DNA of 64,000 bases from Dirofilaria immitis (lineage: Eukaryota > Nematoda > Chromadorea > Rhabditida > Onchocercidae): assembly GCA_024305405.1 (NCBI GenBank), contig JAKNDB010000088.1, positions 800,001 to 864,000 of the forward strand. Direction: 5' to 3'. A model generated the notes under the pieces. It saw only the letters and a list, made by a program, of their open reading frames with translations. It did no database searches and was not told the DNA's origin. A program made the translations under genes and the position numbers. Below are positions 1 to 12,684 of this stretch, one piece after another (positions within the stretch are counted from its first letter, which is position 1; each line of letters begins with the position of its first letter).

Positions 1-583
1 ACAAATTTATTGTGAAAAGTTTTCCTAAATTTACGAAAAAACTTTTCCCAAAATTTGAATTCTTTTATTTCGTCCATTTTTCTTTTGCAAACATTTATAT
101 TCAAATTTAAACTTTTAACGATTACTCATTTTTTGTGCCAATATTTGTTCACATTTATTGTATTTTCATCGTGGAAATTTCCATAATATTTCAATAGATT
201 TTACAATTTTTTTTTCGTCAAGTTTAATTTAAATTTTTCCAATTATGAAAATTTTATTGGAGGAAAAAGAAAAATGGGAAAAAAGAATAAATTAATTTAA
301 ATATTCCAATGGGATTAAATTTATTTCAATTGTTAAATATTTCGAGAAAATATTTTCATTTTTAGAAATTATTTACAAATGATATATATATATATATATA
401 TACATGATAATGATAATATATATTTCGAGAAAATATTTTCATTTTATAGCAAACTTCTGTTTTTTTCTTTTTTAATTTTTCTATTTAAACAATAAATATT
501 TTCATTTTTATTATTTGCTATTTATTTTGCATTGTAAAAATGAATTTTAATTGAAATTAATTTACAGATTTATTAATAATTAA
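1..583. other. AT-rich upstream region
   Basis: No coding exon was recognised on either strand. The stretch is A/T homopolymer-rich, with a short (TA)n run near 380-402. A T-rich AG acceptor ends at 567, 17 bases before the first ATG of the next gene, and could be a spliced-leader acceptor. On the minus strand I looked for further exons of the ion-channel gene that starts at 12186 and saw none. Confidence 0.5.
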
Positions 584-3500
584 ATGTTTCAATCATTTTT
601 TGTTATATTTGTTATCAAATATTTTTGTCAAATATTAGCACAATCAAAAGAACCAATAGATGAAGGTAAGTTTAATTTATTAAATTATAAAAGTTTAATT
701 GAAAACAAATTTTAATTCATTTAAAAATCATTCCTTCTATTAGTTATTGCCTTTACTTGTAAATATGAAAAAAACAAAATTAATCTAAAATAAAACTAAA
801 AATACTAACTTTCATTTGTTGTGAAAAGTAATAAAAACATAATAAATATTTAATTTAATATAAATATTTGATTATTGCATTTAATTACTGCGAAATTAAT
901 TATAAAATTTAAATTTAATAATAAAATAAAACAAAGGCAAAAAACGAAAATTAAAAATGAATTATTCCAAAAAATTAAAAAATATCGTAATTTAATCGAA
1001 AAAAGAAGAAAATTATCGATTAAAAATTATCATTAAAATATGTAAAAAGAAAAAGAGTAAATGAATAAATGCAAATTGTATTTTTAAATTAATCTTTTAA
1101 ATTATTCGATGTTTTAACTTCTTTTTTCTTTGTTTTTTTTTGAATTAATAAAAAATATTTATCGCAAATTTCTTATCATTAAAATATGATTTATAATTTT
1201 TTTATCAATTTTTATGATATTCTTTTGATGCTTTTAATATTATTATGATATATAGAAATTTTGAAAATTTCAAATTAATAAATTTATTAAAATGCTAATT
1301 TATATTTCTAATGTAATGGAATATTATTATTATCATCATTGCTATCATTACTGGAATATATATAATTAAAGTATTTTATTATTGGAATATACATATGTGT
1401 AATTATGTATTGCTGAAATATGTTATATATATAATTAAGTTATTCATTACTGGAATATATATAATTAAATTATTTATTACTGGAATATATATATAATTAA
1501 ATTATTTATTACTGGAATATATATATAATTAAATTATTTATTACTGGAATATATATATAATTAAATTATTTATTACTAGAATATATATATAATTAAATTA
1601 TTTATTGCTGGAATATATATATAATTAAATTATTTATTACTAGAATATATATATAATTAAATTATTTATTACTGGAATATATATATAATTAAATTATTTA
1701 TTACTAGAATATATATAATTAAATTATTTATTACTGAATATATATATAATTAAATTATTTATTACTAGAATATATATATAATTAAATTATTTATTACTGG
1801 AATATATATATAATTAAATTATTTATTACTAGAATATATATATAATTAAATTATTTATTACTGGAATATATATATAATTAAATTATTTATTACTGGAATA
1901 TATATATAATTAAATTATTTATTACTAGAATATATATATAATTAAATTATTTATTACTGGAATATATATATAATTAAATTATTTATTACTGGAATATATA
2001 TAATTAAATTATTTATTACTAGAATATATATATAATTAAATTATTTATTACTGGAATATATATATAATTAAATTATTTATTACTAGAATATATATATAAT
2101 TAAATTATTTATTACTGAATATATATATAATTAAATTATTTATTACTAGAATATATATATAATTAAATTATTTATTACTGGAATATATATATAATTAAAT
2201 AATTTATTACTGGAATACACATACATAATTATAGCACAGAAATTTCTCTTTTGAATAAATGAATTTGAAAAAAATTATTAAATTTCGAATGATTAAATTT
2301 AATCGAATTTTTATTCGTTAAAAAAGACGAAAAGAATTGAAAATTAATATTTTAATTTTAATTTTAGTCATACATTTCCGATTTTTTGATTTATTTTTCA
2401 TTCGATTGAAATTACCAATTACTATTTAGGGCAGTCTCACGCAAAATTTTACATATAAAAGTTTTAATTTCAGTAATACATTTCTGCGATCCATCAATAC
2501 CTAACGATTGCGGTGCTCAAGGAAAATGCATGCGACAACTGACCGGTAATCGATGTCGCTGTCCGATCGGTCGTATGGGCATTATGTGTCGTCGTAAGTG
2601 AAATTTAAAAAAAAACTTGCATATTCGAAATTAAAAATAAATTTAATAACTTAAAATTTTGAATTTAATGTTTTGAAATTTTGAATTTAATAATTTTAAA
2701 TGAATTCACAAATTTCTGAAATGAATATTTAAAATTGAATTATATATACATACGCGAGTAGATATAATCGGAATTTAAAATATAACAATGTAATGAAATA
2801 ATTGTATTCTTTTTTCTAAAAATTTTTCGGTATATATGTAATCAAAGAAATTCAATAATTGTTAAACAATTATCATCAAATAAAATATTGAAATTTTAAT
2901 AATAAAATTTTATTTTCCTTCAATGGAAATAATATAATATTCGAAATTCGTAATTAATAAATTACTTAAAATGCTAACTTATCCTATTGCGATAATATTT
3001 AAATTGTGCTAAATGTAAGAAGAAATTTTATTTTCTAAATATTTAATCCATTTTTGTTGTTGAAATTTTTGATTAATAAATTATTAAAATGTAAACAAAC
3101 ATTTCATGTAAATAATTAAATGAATAATTTAAAAAAACAAAGAAATCGAATGAATTAAATAATTGAATAATAAATATGCAAGAAATTGATATTCCCTAAT
3201 ATTTATCATTTTTGATTAGAATTTTGATAATTCTTATCATTTTTCATTGTTATTGAATTGAAATATTTAAAATTTTATAATTTATAAGATCTATACAATT
3301 GAATGATAAATATACAAGAAATTGATATTCCCTAATATTTATCATTTTTGATTAGAATTTTGATAATTCTAATCATTTTTCATTGTTGTATATTTGAAAT
3401 TTAAAATTTTCTAATTTATAGGACCATGTCAAGATATCTATAAATCTTGTATACGTTGGAAAGAAGAAGATCGTTGTCAATGGGCTAAACCTATTTTACC

Positions 3501-6500
3501 ATTTTTCGAAGATAATTGCGCAGAAAGTTGTGGCCTATGTCAAAGTAACGATCGATGTTAGTATTTAATTTAAAAAAAAAAAAAATTATTATTTCCTATT
3601 TTTATTATATCAAAAATTTACACATACAATTCTTTTTTCTTTTTTAATTGATAAAAACAAAAGAAAAAGCAAATTTAATTTAAATAATTTAAAATTTAAT
3701 TTTGACTTAAATTTCCTTTTAAGTAAAAAAAAAAGATTAATTTTAGAAAACTGAATGAAAGAATTGTAAGAAAATTGCACATTTTAATGATATTATATGT
3801 AATAAAACCGTATTCCTAATATTTATCGCTCGTTTATATTCATCGTTATTTATCCTAATATTTATCGTTATTTATCCTAATATTTATAGTTATTTATCCT
3901 AATATTTATCGTTATTTATCCTAATATTTATCGTTATTTATCCTAATATTTATCGTTCTTTTATATTTATCATTATTTATCCTAATGTTTATCGTTCTCT
4001 ATTTATTATATGTAATAAAACCATCCTAATATTTATCCTAATATTCGTCATTTTTTCTTTTCTTTTTTGTTTCAAATTAAACTTCGACATGCTCTTATCA
4101 TTTCATTTTTACTGAGAATTTTTTATTTTTATTATCCTTTTTTTGGTACTAATAATTTTGATAAGTTTTCCTGATAATAATTGTCTAAATTTGACTGTAC
4201 GACAGAAAAAGTTTAATTAATTTCAATATAAATACAATGTGCTACGATTAATTAGTATTTAATTTATTATTTATTAAAATTATTATTATTTAATTATTCG
4301 ATATGAAAATATTGCGTCCCAAAAATTATTAGAAAAACTTGCTATTTTAAATTATGAACTGATAATATTAGAAGATTGCTAGGAATAATTATTATTTATA
4401 ATTAATCAATCATTCGTCGTACAAACATTATAGTTAATTGAAATTATTAATTCATTAAAATTCGTATTTGAAATAGATTGTATCATTTAATTAAATTTAT
4501 AACTTCTACCATTCAAATTAATCCCTTTCTCTCTCTCTCTCCTCTCTCTCTGTCGTTTAATTAAATTTATAATTTCTACCATTCAAATTAACCTCTCTCT
4601 CTCTCTTTCTCTCTCATTTCATCTCTTTTTTGTCTCGTTGAATGATAATTATAAATTAAAATTTATAACTTATATAAAATAATATATTATCGTTCTGTTG
4701 AAATTTCAAATTTTTTTCCCTCCCACAAGTCGATATAATAATAATTTTAAAACTTTGAAATAAATTGAAATAAAAATTTGATGCAAAATATTTAAGAAAT
4801 ATATTTATTTATTAATTTATTCTTAAATGATCCATTATTGTTTGTAATATTTTAATTTAATTTTTAAATGGAATAAATGAAATTTTTGAATAAATTTAAT
4901 AAATAAAAATTTTTTAATTAAAATAATAAATTTAATCGAAATACAATATAATAATTAAATATATATTTTTCATTTCAATATTTTCACGTCCTTATTGTTT
5001 AATAATAATTTATATTCAATGAAAAATATTATTATTAAAAAGGCAATGTTAATAAATTAATTGTGTTAGAAGAAGGATGAAATAAATTAATTTAAAATTT
5101 CGATATTTCATTTATAATAATAAAATGAATGTTAAAATTTCTTATATTTTGTTCAATTATTTATTTAAAAAAAAAAATAATTGGCAATTTTATTAAATTT
5201 TTTGATATTTTTGATTGAAAATAATTTTTTATTTAATTAATCATTTTTTCTTTAATATATTATTGAATAATTTTGAACTATTATCAGTTAATTAGTTAGA
5301 GTTAATTGGTAGATTTTTATCTTATCAGTATTTTCATGCGCCTTTTAGATTTTTTAAAATTCTATTTAAATATATAATGTAAATTTAGCAAGAAGTTATA
5401 TGATTACATATTTTAGCATTAAACATTCCATTACCACCTATTCTCGAACCAATATCATGGATAATTGGACGCTGGGAAACGGAAACATTAGCCGGTGATC
5501 GATTTCCGGTATCATTTGAACATCCATATAAGGAAATTTTGGATATTTCACTTTCCGAAGTGCCAATGTTCGATCGACCACCTGTCAATGTTTCGTGTGT
5601 TGTTATTTTTTTTTCTAAATTATCCGTATATAAATATTTTTAATCGAAAGAACAAACGTTTGTCTCTTTAGAAAAGCAATAGAAAAAGATTTAAAAAATT
5701 ATTAATTATACGATTATTTTTTTAACGCAATATTCCTAATTTTTATTGCAAAGCTTTTACTCTACAGTATGCAAATTTTCAATTCAGAGATTTTACATTA
5801 CAGTAATTTCCAATCTTTTTCTACTATGATATCCAGTTTCTCAAGCATTTTCACTAAAATATTCTAATTTTTTAATGCGAAGTTTTTGCTTTCAATTGAA
5901 GGCTTTCACGTTACAGTAATTTCGGTCTTCTTTCACTGCAGTATCTAGTTTTTCAACTACTTTTGCTGTAATATACTAATTCTTCAACGTAAAGCTTTTA
6001 CTTTACAGTATGCATGTTTTCAATTCAAAGCTTTTGTAGTACAGTAGTTTTCAATCTTTTTATTATAGGATCTAATTTTTGACTATGACATCTGATTTTT
6101 CATTTTAAAGCCTTTACTTTATATTATGCAAATTTTTAATTCAGAGATTTTACATTACAGTAATCTTTTAATCCTCTTCTACTACGGATCTAGTCTTTCA
6201 GCCAGTTTTCACTACAATATCTTAGTTTTTCAATACGAAGTTTTTTGCTTTCAAATCAAAACTTTTACATTACACTAATTTTTATCTTTTTCCACTACAG
6301 TATCTAACTTTTTAATCATTTTTTTATTAGCAACATACCTAATTTTCAGTCGAAGATTTTTCATCATAGCATTAAATTTTGAATATATTTAAACTTAATT
6401 TCTTCTGATATAAATAATTCATAGCAAATGTAACCGAAGAAAGTACATTTAGTATTCGAGCATATACCAATGAGGGATCAGAATATAATGAAGTTGGCTT

Positions 6501-9500
6501 CATGACCGGTAAACCGCTTCGTGAATCAACTGGATTCCAGAAGCAAAATGATTCATCGGTAAATGGAAATGATCAAGTTGCTATTGAAATGATTAGCAAT
6601 ACAGGTAATATTGTTAATTAAAAATAAAACTTTCAAACAATGAAATAATTAATTTTAAATTTTATCCAACGTCTATATTTTCGTGTTTATAAATTAATTC
6701 TTCTTTTTACACAATACATATTTATTCATTTTCATTTCCTATATAATATTTATAATTTAATTTCAAATATGTATATAAATTCGTATTTTCTTATTTTCGT
6801 ATTTATAAATTAATTCTCCTTTTATATAATACATATTTATTCATTTTCATTTCCTATATAATATTTATAATTTAATTTCAAATATTTATATAAATTCGTA
6901 TTTTCTTATTTTCGTATTTATAAATTGATTCTTCTTTTATATAATACATATTTATTCATTTTCATTTCCTATATAATATTTATAATTTAATTTCAAATAT
7001 GTATATAAATTCGTATTTTCTTATTTTCGTATTTATAAATTAATTCTCCTTTTTATATAATACATATTTATTCATTTTCATTTCCTATATAATATTTACA
7101 ATTTAATTTCAAATATGTATATAAATTCGTATTTTCTTATTTTCGCATTTATAAATTAATTCTCCTTTTTATATAATACATATTTATTCATTTTCATTTC
7201 CTATATAATATTTACAATTTAATTTCAAATATGTATATAAATTCGTATTTTCTTATTTTCGTATTTATAAATTAATTCTTCTTTTTATATAATACATATT
7301 TATTCATTTCCATTTCCTATGCAATATTTATAATTTAATTTCAAAAAAATAATAATTAATTATTTTTCCCTCATTTCTTTGTATAATATTTGAAAACTTT
7401 TTTAAAAATTTTAGAATAATTCGATGGGGCGAAAAAAACGGAAATTTTTCGAAATGTAAAACTTATTTCATCCCATGGGATAAAATAAGAAATTGAATTT
7501 TGTTTGACTTATAGACGAAGATACTATAACAGAAATGTTTGAACATTTAAAAAAAAACTATTTTCATGTTAAGTCTAAATATTTTCATTTGCATAATTTA
7601 ATTAATTTATGAAGGAACTAGAATTTCAATTTTTAATTTAATAACTAAGTACTAAACACATTTCATATATAATTGATTATATAAATACAAATTAAATTAT
7701 TAATAAATCATATATAATTTGAAATGATTATAAATTAATATATTTAGTATTAATTTAAATATATGTATTAATCATTTTGAATTATTACTATAATGAATAA
7801 ATTACTACAAATAATTCAAACGATATAGAAAATAAAAAAAAAAGAAAATTGGATAAAATCTTAGTACTTAAAAAAATGAAATAGTTTAACGAATTGATAA
7901 TATTTGAATTAAATTTTAATCTTTTGACAACATAAATAAGCCTAGTTGATTAATACCAATAATTAGTTTATTTAAACTTAACTAGACTTATTTATACTAT
8001 CAATCTTTTGGCATTATCAATATATTTGATATAGAATATTGAATTTAACATTTAGAAATATACTGATAATTTTGTTATGAATAGCCAATTTTAATAAGCA
8101 TATATTTTACAAGTAACACCTAATTCTAATCAAAATTTTACTTATTTTTTAATTAAATAAAATTAAAACTTAACTAGGCTTATTTATCTTATCAATTCTC
8201 GATTAGGCTTATTTGTGCTATAACAAATAAAAATATCCATTGTTTCAATTAACACTAATAATTAGTTTATATAAACTTAACTAGGCTTATTTATACTATC
8301 AATTCTCAACTAGACTCATTTATACTATCAATCCTTGATTATTAATTAAGCTTATTTATGCTATAACAACTAAAAACATCGATTACTTCAGTCAATACTA
8401 ATAATTAGTTTATGTAAACTTAACTAGGCTTATTTATACTATCAATTCTCAACTAAGCTTATTTATACTATCAATTCTCAACTAGACTTGTTTATACTAT
8501 CAATCCTTAATTACTAATTAAGCTTATTTATGCTATAACAACTAAAAAACATCGATTACTTCAGTCAATACTAATAATTAGTTTATGTAAACTTAACTAG
8601 GCTTATTTATACTATCAATTCTCAACTAAGCTTATTTATACTATCAATTCTCAACTAGACTTATTTATACTATCAATCCTTAATTACTAATTAAGCTTAT
8701 TTATGCTATAACAACTAAAAACATCGATTACTTCAGTCAATACTAACAATTAGTTTATGTAAAAAAAAAAATTAAACTAATATTTCGTTTTTGCTTCTCC
8801 CTTTTCTTGCCTTCCTCATATAATAATACATTATGCTTAATTTTAGACAACCTTTTTTTTTTTTATACAAAATTATTTTATAGGTATAATTACAATTGAA
8901 GAAGGAATGTTATATGATGGTGAAATTTTTCTAACATTAAAATATAAATATGCAATACCAACATCTGCACATTATCTTTTAAATAAGGTAAGTAAGTATT
9001 AATATTCCTTTTCTATCTTTTTTTTTTTTTTTTATTACTTTTTTATATTTACATATTTTTTAGGTTAGTATAATTTTGTTTGAAAGAAAGAAAGAAAAAA
9101 AATTGAAGAAGAAGAAGACAAGAAATATGTTTATTGCATAAATAGATAGATGCGAGTAATATATTTCCCATGAGATTTTAATATACGATTAGTAAAAGTT
9201 TATGATAACAGATAATTAGCGAAATATCATAGTTTAATTCATAATTTAATTGTTGAAAAAGAAAAAGAAAATAAAAAAGTTTTTATATTTGGATTAAAAA
9301 TAATAAATCTTTTTTTTTGATCAATCGATTGTTTTCTTTTTTTTTTTAATTTGAATATTATTTAAATAAACATTAATTAATAAATTACAATTTAAATATA
9401 ATATTGTTGCGAAATTAATTCAAAATTATTATTTAATTTATATTTAAATTTAATTACTCAATTTATATTTGAATTAACAATAATATATCTTTTTTTTTGA

Positions 9501-10370
9501 TGAATAGAAATACGAATAGAAATTTCGTTTTCTTTCATTACTAATAAATCATGATTTAAATATAATATTATTGCGAAATTAACTCAAAATTACTATTTAA
9601 TTTATATTTGAATTTAATTATTTAATTAATATTTGAATTATAAATAATATATCTTTTTTTTATCAATAGAAATGAAATTTCGTTTTCTTTCATTACTAAT
9701 AAATCATAATTTAAATATAATATTATTGCGAAATTAACTCAAAACTACTATTTAATTTATATTTGAATTTAATTACTCAATTTATATTTGAATTAACAAT
9801 AATATATCTTTTTTTTGATGAATAGAAATACGAATAGAATTTGAATATAATTTAAATAATAAAAATTTTGGAATATAAAAAAGCAAAAGGAAAATCATAA
9901 ATTATTTACTAAAATTGCTAATAAAAATTATAAATTATTTACTAAAATTACTAATAAAATATAATTTAAATATAATATTATTACGAAATTTATTCTTTCA
10001 AAATTATTATCAAATAATTTTTTTCCAAAAAAAAAGAAAACCAAACGAAATGTAATAATGGAAAATGAAAAGAAAATTTTAATTTATCAATTAAAAAAAA
10101 AAGCTTAACATTTAATAGCATCGAATATTTGATATGAAAATAGTAAGAGAATTGATTATGCAAAATTACCAAACAAAATGTATTACTAATTATTAAAGTT
10201 TTTATCAATAAAAAAAAACTTTTTTTTTTAATTTTACAGTCACAACGAAGTTTCAAATTAAAAATTGGAATATATTAGTGGAGAAGACATTTATGAAACA
10301 ATCAAATGGTACAATTCGAAAATGGATCAAACGATATCGACGAACGAAAGATTATTTAGCGGAATATTAG
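584..10370 (+). CDS. Secreted EGF-like / ShK-like / nitrobindin-THAP4-like protein
   Basis: Seven exons: 584-665, 2474-2593, 3422-3556, 5417-5596, 6425-6604, 8884-8991, 10240-10370, about 311 aa, with all splice phases consistent. Exon 1 encodes a signal peptide (MFQSFFVIFVIKYFCQILAQ). Exon 2 is one EGF-like module with six cysteines ending CRCPIGRMGIMC. Exon 3 is a ShK/SXC-like module with six cysteines (PCQDIYKSC to CAESCGLC). Exons 4-7 match the nitrobindin/THAP4 C-terminal beta-barrel: PLPPILEPISWIIGRWE is the family's opening, then a GFMTGKP strand, NTGIITIEEG and a C-terminal KRYRRT segment. Exon 6 has two possible donors; only the second (after 8991) keeps exon 7 open to the conserved end, the first (after 8987) gives an early stop. 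The position where nitrobindins carry their heme-binding His seems replaced by bulky or basic residues, so heme binding is doubtful. Secretion is inferred; the role is unknown. Confidence 0.8.
1350..2212. repeat. 32-bp minisatellite in intron 1
   Basis: About 24-27 tandem copies of an AT-rich unit of 32 bp, TTACTGGAATATATATATAA plus TTAAATTATTTA. Two unit types, with ACTGG or ACTAG, are interspersed, and a few copies are shortened by 2-4 bases in the TA run. It fills nearly half of intron 1 of the EGF/ShK gene. Confidence 0.92.
3166..3395. repeat. Two-copy ~136-bp tandem duplication in intron 2
   Basis: A block containing AAATTGATATTCCCTAATAT and a TTTTTGATTAGAATTTTGAT stretch occurs twice, near 3180 and 3316, almost unchanged. 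It lies just before exon 3 of the EGF/ShK gene. Confidence 0.8.
3816..4055. repeat. 22-bp tandem repeat in intron 3
   Basis: Several copies of a unit close to CCTAATATTTATCGTTATTTAT, decaying at both edges. It sits in intron 3 of the EGF/ShK gene. Confidence 0.8.
5750..6370. repeat. Diverged ~120-bp tandem repeat in intron 4
   Basis: Five or so degenerate copies, each marked by a TTACAGTAATTT-like core (near 5790, 5912, 6032, 6153 and 6272) followed by a CTTTTTCTACTA/ATCTAGTTTTT segment. Copies are clearly older than those in intron 5. Confidence 0.75.
6655..7345. repeat. ~117-bp tandem repeat in intron 5
   Basis: Six nearly identical copies, each with ATACATATTTATTCATTTTC then TTTCCTATATAATATTTATA. 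Copies differ by only a few bases, so the array is young or homogenised. Confidence 0.9.
7920..8765. repeat. Nested higher-order repeat in intron 5
   Basis: A ~28-bp subunit (AACTAGGCTTATTTATACTA followed by TCAATTCTC) is arranged in larger ~175-bp units. Each large unit starts with AATTAGTTTATGTAAACTTA and closes with AAAAACATCGATTACTTCAG. Three to five large units are visible, the last three almost identical. Confidence 0.88.
9300..9840. repeat. ~165-bp tandem repeat in intron 6
   Basis: About three copies, each with AATATATCTTTTTTT, GAATAGAAAT, then ATTACTAATAAATCATGATT and TATTGCGAAATTAA. It lies in the last intron of the EGF/ShK gene. Confidence 0.8.
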
Positions 10371-10423
10371 AATTATTTTAAAAATTGTATAATAAAAATT
10401 TAAAATACGAAAAAAAAGCTTAC

Positions 10424-11505
10424 CAATTCGAAACTACCTGATAATGTGATAGTGTTCTTAACAGCATCCTAAAAAAAAAAAAAAAAACAGCAAATTTTTT
10501 TTTTTTGATAATTGCTATCGTTAAATATGATTGCAAAAAATAAAAGAATGAAAGAAGAAATTGATAAACATTGATAAATTTATCATTTGTTTGGCGATAA
10601 AAATATGATAGATTAATTATATATTATGCAAATATAAAATAATTATATTATATTTTAAATATTCAATAATTGATAAATAAAATAGTTCATTTAATTAGCT
10701 AAATAAATAAACTATGAAATGTTTTTTGGTCTTTTTTTATTTTTAAAATATATGTAAATAAAAGATATGCGTAAAAAAGATTAGTTAAAATTTTAAATAA
10801 TTAAAAATAAGTTGAATGAAAAAAAATCCCGCTTATTTAGGTATGATTTATAAAAAAAAAACAAATAATACTTTTTCGTTGATAAAATTTGATATTATAT
10901 TTTATCAGTTTAACAAAGAGAAAAATTATGCATAAGTTCTTTTTGACTGATATAACTCTTTCAAGATATAAAGAAACAGAGGGAGAGAGAGAGAAAAGAA
11001 ATTATAAAGAGAAATAATAATTCTAAAATTTTATAAAAAGTAAATTTTTTCTTCTCTTGATTAATTATGCATAAAGAGAGGGGAGAGAAGGGGAGAGAGA
11101 GAAATGAAATTATAAAGAGAAATAATAATTCTAAAATTTTATAAAAGTAAATTTTTTCTTCTTTTGATTAATTATGTATAGGAAGAGAGAGAGAGGAGAG
11201 AGAGAAATAAAATTATAGAAAAAATAATAATTTTAAATTTTATAAAAGTAAATTTTTTCTTCTTTTGATTAATTATGTATAGGGAGAGAGAGAGAGAAGA
11301 GAGAGAAAAGCAGAGAAAAAAACGAAATTAAAAAGAAAATAATAATTCTTAAATTTTATAAAAGTAAAATTTTTTCTTCTTTTGATTAATTATGCATAAA
11401 GAGAGGGGAGAGAAGGGAGAGAGAGAGAAATGAAATTATAAAGAGAATAATAATTCTTAAATTTTATAAAAAGTGAAATTTTTTCTTTTTTGATTAATTA
11501 TGTAC

Positions 11506-11542
<37 letters not shown>

Positions 11543-12186
11543 CGAGGGAAAAGAAAAGAGAAATGAAATTATAAAACGAATAACAATTCTTTCAAATAAA
11601 ATTTTTAAATAATATGCTATCTAATCAAATAGATGAACAAATTAAATTATAAAAAAATATAAACAAATTAAATTAAGTATTAAATTATTAAATTATAAAA
11701 CATATAAACAAATTAAATTAAATTAAGTATTAAATTATTAAATTATGAAATAAATATAAACAAATTAAATTAAGTATTAAATTATTAAATTATAAAAAAT
11801 AAATATAAAAAAATTAAACAAAATTAAGTATTGAATTATTAAAATTATTATTACAATCAATATTGAAGTTATTAGGATTAAAATTAAAATTAAATTTTAA
11901 ATATTAATTTAAAAATACTTACCAATTTAATAATTTGATATAAGAAGACACTCATTGTAACACTAATAATTTTATTTGGATGTATCACAGGTCGTGTACC
12001 TTTCTTATAATATTTCAACAAATCACTATGTAATCGATATGTTAACGGTACATCACGTCGTTTCAATGGTTCGTTATGTTTGATCGAATGGATTGTTGTA
12101 TCATTACAACATGATGTTATCATTGTTATTATCAAAAATAATAGAAATAATATGAAATATGCAAAATTCATCGAAATTACTGCCAT
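10424..12186 (-). CDS. Cys-loop ligand-gated ion channel subunit, N-terminal exons only
   Basis: Exon 1 is 12186-11923 and exon 2 is 10468-10424, both phase 0 with strong signals (donor GTAAGT, acceptor TTTTTAG, donor GTAAGC). Exon 1 encodes a hydrophobic signal peptide (start at residue 1 or at the Met in MNFAYFILFL), then the family's first extracellular helix and strand: LHSDLLKYYKKGTRPV and VTMSVFLYQIIKL. Exon 2 continues DAVKNTITLSGSFEL, where pentameric channel subunits normally run on into a W-x-D-E/Y-x-L-x-W motif. None of the later hallmarks (Cys-loop, four membrane segments) was found to the left. The gene is either truncated or continues outside the window, with the 584-10370 gene nested in its intron. 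The exact subfamily cannot be decided from about 103 residues. Confidence 0.65.
10975..11570. repeat. ~110-bp tandem repeat with GA-rich segments
   Basis: About six copies, each an (AG)n-rich stretch, AAATTATAAAGAGAAATAAT, then TTTTTTCTTCTTTTGATTAA. It lies in intron 1 of the ion-channel fragment. The GA part varies most in length. Confidence 0.88.
11640..11860. repeat. ~45-65-bp AT-rich tandem repeat
   Basis: Four or so copies of a block with AAACAAATTAAATTAAGTAT followed by TAAATTATTAAATTATAAA. It directly follows the GA-rich array in the same intron. Confidence 0.75.
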
Positions 12187-12684
12187 AATTTGAATAATTT
12201 CTTTGATCGTTCAATAATCATAATTCGAGAAATTCGTTCATAAAATATCATTTTCTGATAAATAGCTATAACAAACAAAAAAAAAAAAGAGCAAGAAATT
12301 TAAGAAAATTTAACAATTGAATAAAACAAAATAAAACGTATCAAAATTATTATCATAATTTGAATAATTTTCGATTTTAAACCTATCACTGATAAAATGA
12401 TAAAAAAGAAAACGTAAAAAAATCGTAAAAAAACGCCACGTAAAATATCATTTCCCAAAATTTTAATTGATAACAAAAATGATTTTATAAAATTGAATAA
12501 AAGCGCAAGCAAATATTTGAAAAAGAAAAACGAAAAATGTGGAATAAATAAAAATGCATTAAAATTATAAAATTGTTGTAACAGTGATAATTTTTTTGAT
12601 AAGTTGAAAATTTTTTCATTTAATATCTTTTTTTCTTGTCGATTAAATTATAGAAATCCAAGAAAGTATCAGTTGGCGATGAAG

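Noticed and set aside
7516..7570. Possible extra exon in intron 5 of the EGF/ShK gene (after TTATAG, reading EDTITEMFEHLKKN)
   Set aside because: It enters in the right phase but has no donor that leaves in the phase needed by the next exon; the direct junction gives the conserved barrel.
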